From Candidatus Sifarchaeum subterraneum (lineage in GTDB: Archaea > Asgardarchaeota > Sifarchaeia > Sifarchaeales > Sifarchaeaceae), in NCBI GenBank assembly GCA_016292335.1, contig JAECRX010000245.1, positions 1 to 8,956 of the forward strand: DNA of 8,956 nucleotides, in the 5' to 3' direction. The position numbers and the translations under genes are program-made. Positions 6,391-8,956 of this stretch are shown here, piece after piece. The notes under the pieces are model-generated. The model did not search any database and was not told the DNA's origin. It saw nothing but the letters and a program-made list of their open reading frames with translations. Each line of letters begins with the position of its first letter. Positions within the stretch are counted from its first letter, which is position 1.

Positions 6391-6676
6391 TTAGGCCCTG
6401 GAATAAACCACATTTTTCTTTGAGTGAATTGTTTTCTTTACTAATTCCTTTACTAACTAATTTTTGTAAACCTCGTATATATGTTGTTTTGACTTTCCTA
6501 GGGCCTTTACTATATTTATGAACCTTGTTGGAGTTTCTAATAAATCATAGACTTCTTTTTCTACTCCGATCAATGGGGGGCCATATGACTATGGTTTATA
6601 AATCCTTGGGGGGATGTCTTGTGTGATTTGCATAATCTTTGTACTTTAGGTAAACCCTTTCAAAAAAGGATATCTA
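6391..6676 (-). pseudogene. Decayed gene, possible small helix-turn-helix protein
   Basis: On the minus strand two coding-like blocks appear in neighbouring frames. The first reads FFERVYLKYKDYANHTRH. The second reads GVEKEVYDLLETPTRFINIV and continues KALGKSKQHIYEVYKN, then a TAG, then LVKELVKKTIHSKKNVVYSR to a final TAA at 6391-6393. The join needs a one-base shift at a run of six C (either 6576-6581 or 6609-6614), and one further stop lies between the blocks, so the gene has at least one frameshift and two nonsense codons. The EVYDLLETPTRF...IYEVYKN*LVKELVKK...VVYSR layout resembles an archaeal winged-helix DNA-binding domain, but this is only an impression. The two poly-C runs are also places where sequencing error could create the shift. 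The rest of 6116-6720 is AT-rich, with nothing else clear beyond a TATA candidate at 6595. Confidence 0.45.
6595..6602 (+). promoter_or_regulatory. Putative TATA box of the glycosyltransferase gene
   Basis: TTTATAAA on the plus strand, a strong archaeal TATA match. It implies a start near 6628 and a leader of about 80 nt containing the GGGAGG site. It lies inside the decayed gene on the other strand. Confidence 0.35.
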
Positions 6677-6694
6677 ATCTTATGAAAACTTAAA

Positions 6695-6700
6695 GGGAGG
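6695..6700 (+). promoter_or_regulatory. Strong Shine-Dalgarno that argues for an upstream non-ATG start
   Basis: GGGAGG lies 20 nt before ATG 6721, too far to serve it, but only five nt before an in-frame ATT at 6706. See the glycosyltransferase entry. Confidence 0.5.
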
Positions 6701-6720
6701 AATATATTTCGCGAATATGC

Positions 6721-7857
6721 ATGATTTTTCAGAGTCTTGGGTTAGACAAAGCTAGTTTGTATGCACCAATGTATGAATTATGCGTTGAACTTGGAAAGAG
6801 AGGACAAGAAATTCATGTAATTACGGAAAGAAATGAGATACTTGAAAAAGCAAAAGATCAGAATGTTATATACCATTTTGTCCCAAAAGTTAAGCCTACT
6901 CTAATTCACCGAATGATCCAGATTTTAAAATTTTTTAAAGAGGTTCTTCATGTTTTTAGCCATCATAAAATTGATGTAGTTTATACACATAATCAATTGA
7001 ATACACCTATTCCTGCATACATCCCATCTAAAATATTTAATGTCCCCCTAGTGTATTGGAGATGTATAGATTCTAGTACGTATTCCTCGCTTGGTCAATT
7101 CTTAAGAAAGAGAAAAATATTGGGACTACTTCTCTTATTTCTACACAAAACATGTAATCTCATTGTTACTTGTACAAAAAATGAAAAACAGTCAATTACC
7201 AATTTATTCAGAATTAATCCACTGAAAATAAAGATCTACCCAAATTTTGTTAACCTTGAAAGATTCAAGCCTTCCGAAAACGAAAAAATAAAAAAAATTA
7301 GAGAAAAGCTAAAACTCAGTGGGAGAAGAATTATACTTTATGTTCACAGATTGGCTTCGCCATCTGGCCCAGCATATTTAATCCATGCTGCAAAAATAGT
7401 TATTGATAAAGCCCCCAATACCGCATTTGTATTTATTGGAGATGGGCCTCAAAAAGAAAGTCTCCAAAACTTAGTAAAACATTTGAGCCTAGAAGATTCT
7501 GTTATAATCACAGGATGGATCCCTAACTATAAGCTCCCTCTATTTTATGAGTTAGCAGATATTTTCGTTTTACCTTCAATCCGAGAAGGATTTGGCAGAG
7601 TTAATATTGAGGCCATGGCAATGAAAACCCCAGTTATTGCAACCAAAGTTGGTGGTGTCCCTGAAGTTTTGGGGAAATCAGGGATACTAGTCCCGCCTAA
7701 GGATTCAGAGTCAATAGCCAACGCCATACTTTTTCTTTTGAACAATGAAGAAAAACGAAAATACTACGCAGAGAAAGGCTATGAAAGAGTAAGAAAACTT
7801 TTTACACTTAATAAAGCCACACAAGAATTACTATCAATTTTTCAAGAGATAAGATAA
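6721..7857 (+). CDS. Family 4-type (GT-B) glycosyltransferase
   Basis: 378 residues from ATG 6721. The N-terminal half is the acceptor Rossmann domain with SLGLDKASLYAPMYELCVEL (about 4-24), then DVVYTHN and PLVYWRCID. The C-terminal half has IILYVHRLASPSGPAYLIHA (205-230 region), FVFIGDGP, VIITGWIP, and the EX7E motif REGFGRVNIEAMA with Glu289 and Glu297 (numbered from ATG 6721), then GGVPEVLGKSGILVPPKD, which binds the nucleotide sugar. It is a retaining, cytoplasmic enzyme probably acting in surface glycan, glycolipid or S-layer glycosylation; acceptor and sugar are unknown. The frame is open upstream to a TAA at 6691. Starting at ATT 6706 would give (M)SRICMIFQS, restoring the first beta strand that family members have, and it sits at ideal distance from GGGAGG. 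ATG 6721 would cut that strand. The usual GRLxxxKG loop reads HRLASPSG, a mild divergence. It stands alone, with no sugar-biosynthesis neighbours. Confidence 0.92.
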   Translation: MIFQSLGLDKASLYAPMYELCVELGKRGQEIHVITERNEILEKAKDQNVIYHFVPKVKPTLIHRMIQILKFFKEVLHVFSHHKIDVVYTHNQLNTPIPAYIPSKIFNVPLVYWRCIDSSTYSSLGQFLRKRKILGLLLLFLHKTCNLIVTCTKNEKQSITNLFRINPLKIKIYPNFVNLERFKPSENEKIKKIREKLKLSGRRIILYVHRLASPSGPAYLIHAAKIVIDKAPNTAFVFIGDGPQKESLQNLVKHLSLEDSVIITGWIPNYKLPLFYELADIFVLPSIREGFGRVNIEAMAMKTPVIATKVGGVPEVLGKSGILVPPKDSESIANAILFLLNNEEKRKYYAEKGYERVRKLFTLNKATQELLSIFQEIR

Positions 7858-7916
7858 TTAACTGTATATTATTGTACTTATCTTGTTGATTACTTTTTAT
7901 TACTGACATGTGGTGA

Positions 7917-7931
7917 GAAATTAGAAATTTC
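7917..7931. repeat. Short inverted repeat between convergent genes
   Basis: GAAATT, AGA, AATTTC, between the glycosyltransferase stop (7857) and the stop of the 8043-8633 gene. There is no T-tract directly after it. A T-run in ACTTTTTATT at 7892-7901 is the better termination candidate for the glycosyltransferase. The rest of this 185-bp gap shows nothing else. Confidence 0.2.
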
Positions 7932-8042
7932 ACATTAGTATAGTCACACTTCGAAGAACTTTCCATAATAGGGATACATCTTATGTTTTTGGAATATTAG
8001 TGGTTGAGATGACTCTGTTAGTGAAGATGTAGGTGCCTAAGC

Positions 8043-8633
8043 TTATTCAGGTGGAGGTTCTTCCTCTGGTTTTCCAGCAACGTATAAGAAATAGCCAAAG
8101 GCTATAGTAGGGACTCCAATAATCACAATATCGTATGATATGATGATATGGGGTGGTGCAACCCAATGCCATGTCCAAGAAAGATCAACTTTTGTTTTTT
8201 GTGAATTCCAAGCTCCGTTAGCATAATTCTCAAAATAAAGCCAGATTTGTTCTTTTTTGTCAAAAGTGTATGTGGTTGAAAATCCCTGAGTGTCCAGCCA
8301 TTGTTCTTTATATTCGATAGGTCCTGTATAGTTACCTTCCCATTGCTTGTATTTATTTTCTTTGTTTGTATTATCCATTAACCAAACAGATACCTTCTGA
8401 TCACACTGGACATTTATTTCAACCCAAGCTGAAGAAGCTTTAAAACTACAGGAGGCAATAGGAAGGTCACTACCGGCCTCGTAGTCCGATAATCCGTTGA
8501 TATGAAAACTGTATGTTTGAGTCCAAGTTTGTTCAACAGGTATTAAGCCGTAAATTATCGAAAATACCCCAACGCATATTATCACAATTCCGAGGGGTCT
8601 TAGTGTAGAATACCTCATTTTTGCATCATCCAT
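8043..8633 (-). CDS. Hypothetical protein with two membrane helices and an extracytoplasmic beta-rich domain
   Basis: 196 residues. Helix one is at about 13-31 (PLGIVIICVGVFSIIYGLI) and helix two at about 161-185 (PHIIISYDIVIIGVPTIAFG and on). A short acidic, proline-rich C-terminal tail (GKPEEEPPPE) would lie inside. The loop of about 130 residues between them should be outside. It has two Cys (62, 77) that could form a disulfide, many Trp and Tyr, an NxT site (NYT 101-103), and strands such as KVSVWLMDNTN and QIWLYFENYANG. That pattern resembles GOLD/emp24-like beta sandwiches seen in archaeal membrane-anchored proteins; this is an inference. No family is recognised with certainty. ATG 8633 has no Shine-Dalgarno, and a second Met is at residue 6. 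A TATA-like CTTTTAAA lies at 8681-8688. It is convergent with the glycosyltransferase, and a cell-surface role is plausible. Confidence 0.8.
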   Translation of the reverse strand: MDDAKMRYSTLRPLGIVIICVGVFSIIYGLIPVEQTWTQTYSFHINGLSDYEAGSDLPIASCSFKASSAWVEINVQCDQKVSVWLMDNTNKENKYKQWEGNYTGPIEYKEQWLDTQGFSTTYTFDKKEQIWLYFENYANGAWNSQKTKVDLSWTWHWVAPPHIIISYDIVIIGVPTIAFGYFLYVAGKPEEEPPPE

Positions 8634-8680
8634 TGAATTTTAGTAACTATTAAGTTTTTGTGTGTTTTGAGGGTTTAGAA

Positions 8681-8688
8681 TTTAAAAG
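8681..8688 (-). promoter_or_regulatory. Putative TATA box of the two-helix membrane protein gene
   Basis: CTTTTAAA on the minus strand, 48 nt before ATG 8633. It predicts a leader of roughly 20-25 nt, in keeping with the absence of a Shine-Dalgarno. Confidence 0.35.
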
Positions 8689-8742
8689 GATTGTTCTTCG
8701 GAATTGCATCAATAATAATTTTACAGGGTTCGAGCGAGAATG

Positions 8743-8763
8743 CTCTCTCCCTTCAGGGAGGAG
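8743..8763 (+). repeat. Leading-end hairpin of copy B
   Basis: CTC, bulged T, CTCCC, loop TTCA, GGGAG, GAG, followed by ATGAATC. The stem differs from copy A at several bases, yet pairing, loop and the following bases are kept. Confidence 0.55.
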
Positions 8764-8798
8764 ATGAATCGCGTTTTTTTTAATCGTATTCCGTGGTG

Positions 8799-8806
8799 TT
8801 TTTAAA
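8799..8806 (+). promoter_or_regulatory. Archaeal TATA box in copy B
   Basis: TTTTTAAA followed by CC, equivalent in position to 1015-1008 of copy A. It predicts transcription starting near 8831. Confidence 0.5.
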
Positions 8807-8830
8807 CCTCTTTATCCATATATCTAGTGA

Positions 8831-8956
8831 TCTGAGCTGTTCGGATCTGCAATTGTTGCTCGGCAAACCCCCCTGAGATGGGGACTCACGGTCACTGTTG
8901 AGCAACGGGGGTGCGACTGGACTCCAGTCAGCAGGTGACGCATCCCTTGAGCGTAC
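8831..8956 (+). ncRNA. Predicted structured RNA of copy B (5' part)
   Basis: Helices: GTTGCTC (8855-8861) with GAGCAAC (8900-8906); CCCC (8870-8873) with GGGG (8880-8883) around TGAGAT; GACTGG (8915-8920) with CCAGTC (8924-8929); GTCAC (8891-8895) with GTGAC (8935-8939), crossing the first helix. Compared with copy A, paired positions change from G-C or A-T to wobble pairs without breaking the helices. The loop TGAGAT and the single-stranded AGCAG after the third helix are unchanged. The 3' end is outside the window. Confidence 0.5.

Larger units (their letters stand above)
8725..8956 (+). mobile_element. Copy B of the repeated element, cut by the right window edge
   Basis: It starts AGGGTTCGAGCGAGAAT and is alignable with copy A (minus strand, 1086 down to about 864) over its whole visible length. 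The match is high at the end hairpin and in the GC-rich block, and poor in the spacer around the TATA box. The orientation is opposite to copy A. It is inserted about 90 bp upstream of the membrane protein gene, after TTTTAC, whereas copy A follows ATCAT on its own strand. The flanks differ, so these are independent insertions rather than one duplicated region. The 3' part, including the IS200/IS605-like terminal hairpin and any protein gene, lies outside the window. Copy B could therefore be a full element with tnpB. Confidence 0.65.

Noticed and set aside
8727..8734. GGTTCGAG, resembling the T-arm of a tRNA, at the start of copy B
   Set aside because: No acceptor stem, anticodon arm or CCA-like end surrounds it, and copy A has GATTCGAG, which would break the T-loop consensus. 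It is simply part of the element end.
1..8956. CRISPR array or cas genes
   Set aside because: No regularly spaced short direct repeats and no cas-like protein are present.

Overview
The window looks like AT-rich archaeal DNA. It carries a methanogenesis-marker-8 (DUF2099) type gene, several TTTATAAA/TTTTTAAA-like archaeal TATA boxes, U-tract style terminators and a mixture of leadered genes and genes with no visible ribosome binding site. A methanogen or a methanogen-related lineage (for example Bathyarchaeia-like or Thermoplasmata-like) fits, but the exact taxon cannot be fixed from these genes.

Layout. On the left, minus strand: the N-terminal 210 codons of an FtsX/MacB-type ABC permease running off the window edge (1-631), then its ATPase (1283-1981). 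Between them sits a 400-bp mobile, mostly non-coding element (copy A, 687-1086). Removing it exactly restores a 50-codon plus-strand reading frame (647-1199). A 470-bp intergenic region follows, with hairpins and one doubtful small ORF. Next comes full-length pyruvate phosphate dikinase (2454-5114, plus), convergent with the marker-8 protein (5231-6115, minus). The next 600 bp hold a decayed minus-strand gene (6391-6676). Then come a GT4 glycosyltransferase (6721-7857, plus; true start probably an upstream ATT codon) and a small membrane-anchored protein (8043-8633, minus). A second, inverted copy of the mobile element (copy B, from 8725) runs off the right edge.

The most interesting part is the repeated element. 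The two copies are in opposite orientation about 7.6 kb apart. Both have a leading-end hairpin with a TTCA loop, then an archaeal TATA box, then a GC-rich block. Several helices in that block are kept by compensatory or wobble changes between the copies, including a possible pseudoknot. Copy A ends in a sequence closely resembling the right end (omega-RNA 3' hairpin) of IS200/IS605 elements. No transposase or TnpB is present. The best reading is a non-autonomous IS200/IS605-related element that expresses its own structured RNA and may supply a guide RNA in trans.

The genes do not form one pathway. There is an ABC exporter unit, a pyruvate/PEP enzyme, a protein associated with methanogens, and a cell-surface pair (glycosyltransferase plus anchored protein). 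Element insertions and gene decay indicate an accessory, actively rearranging stretch.
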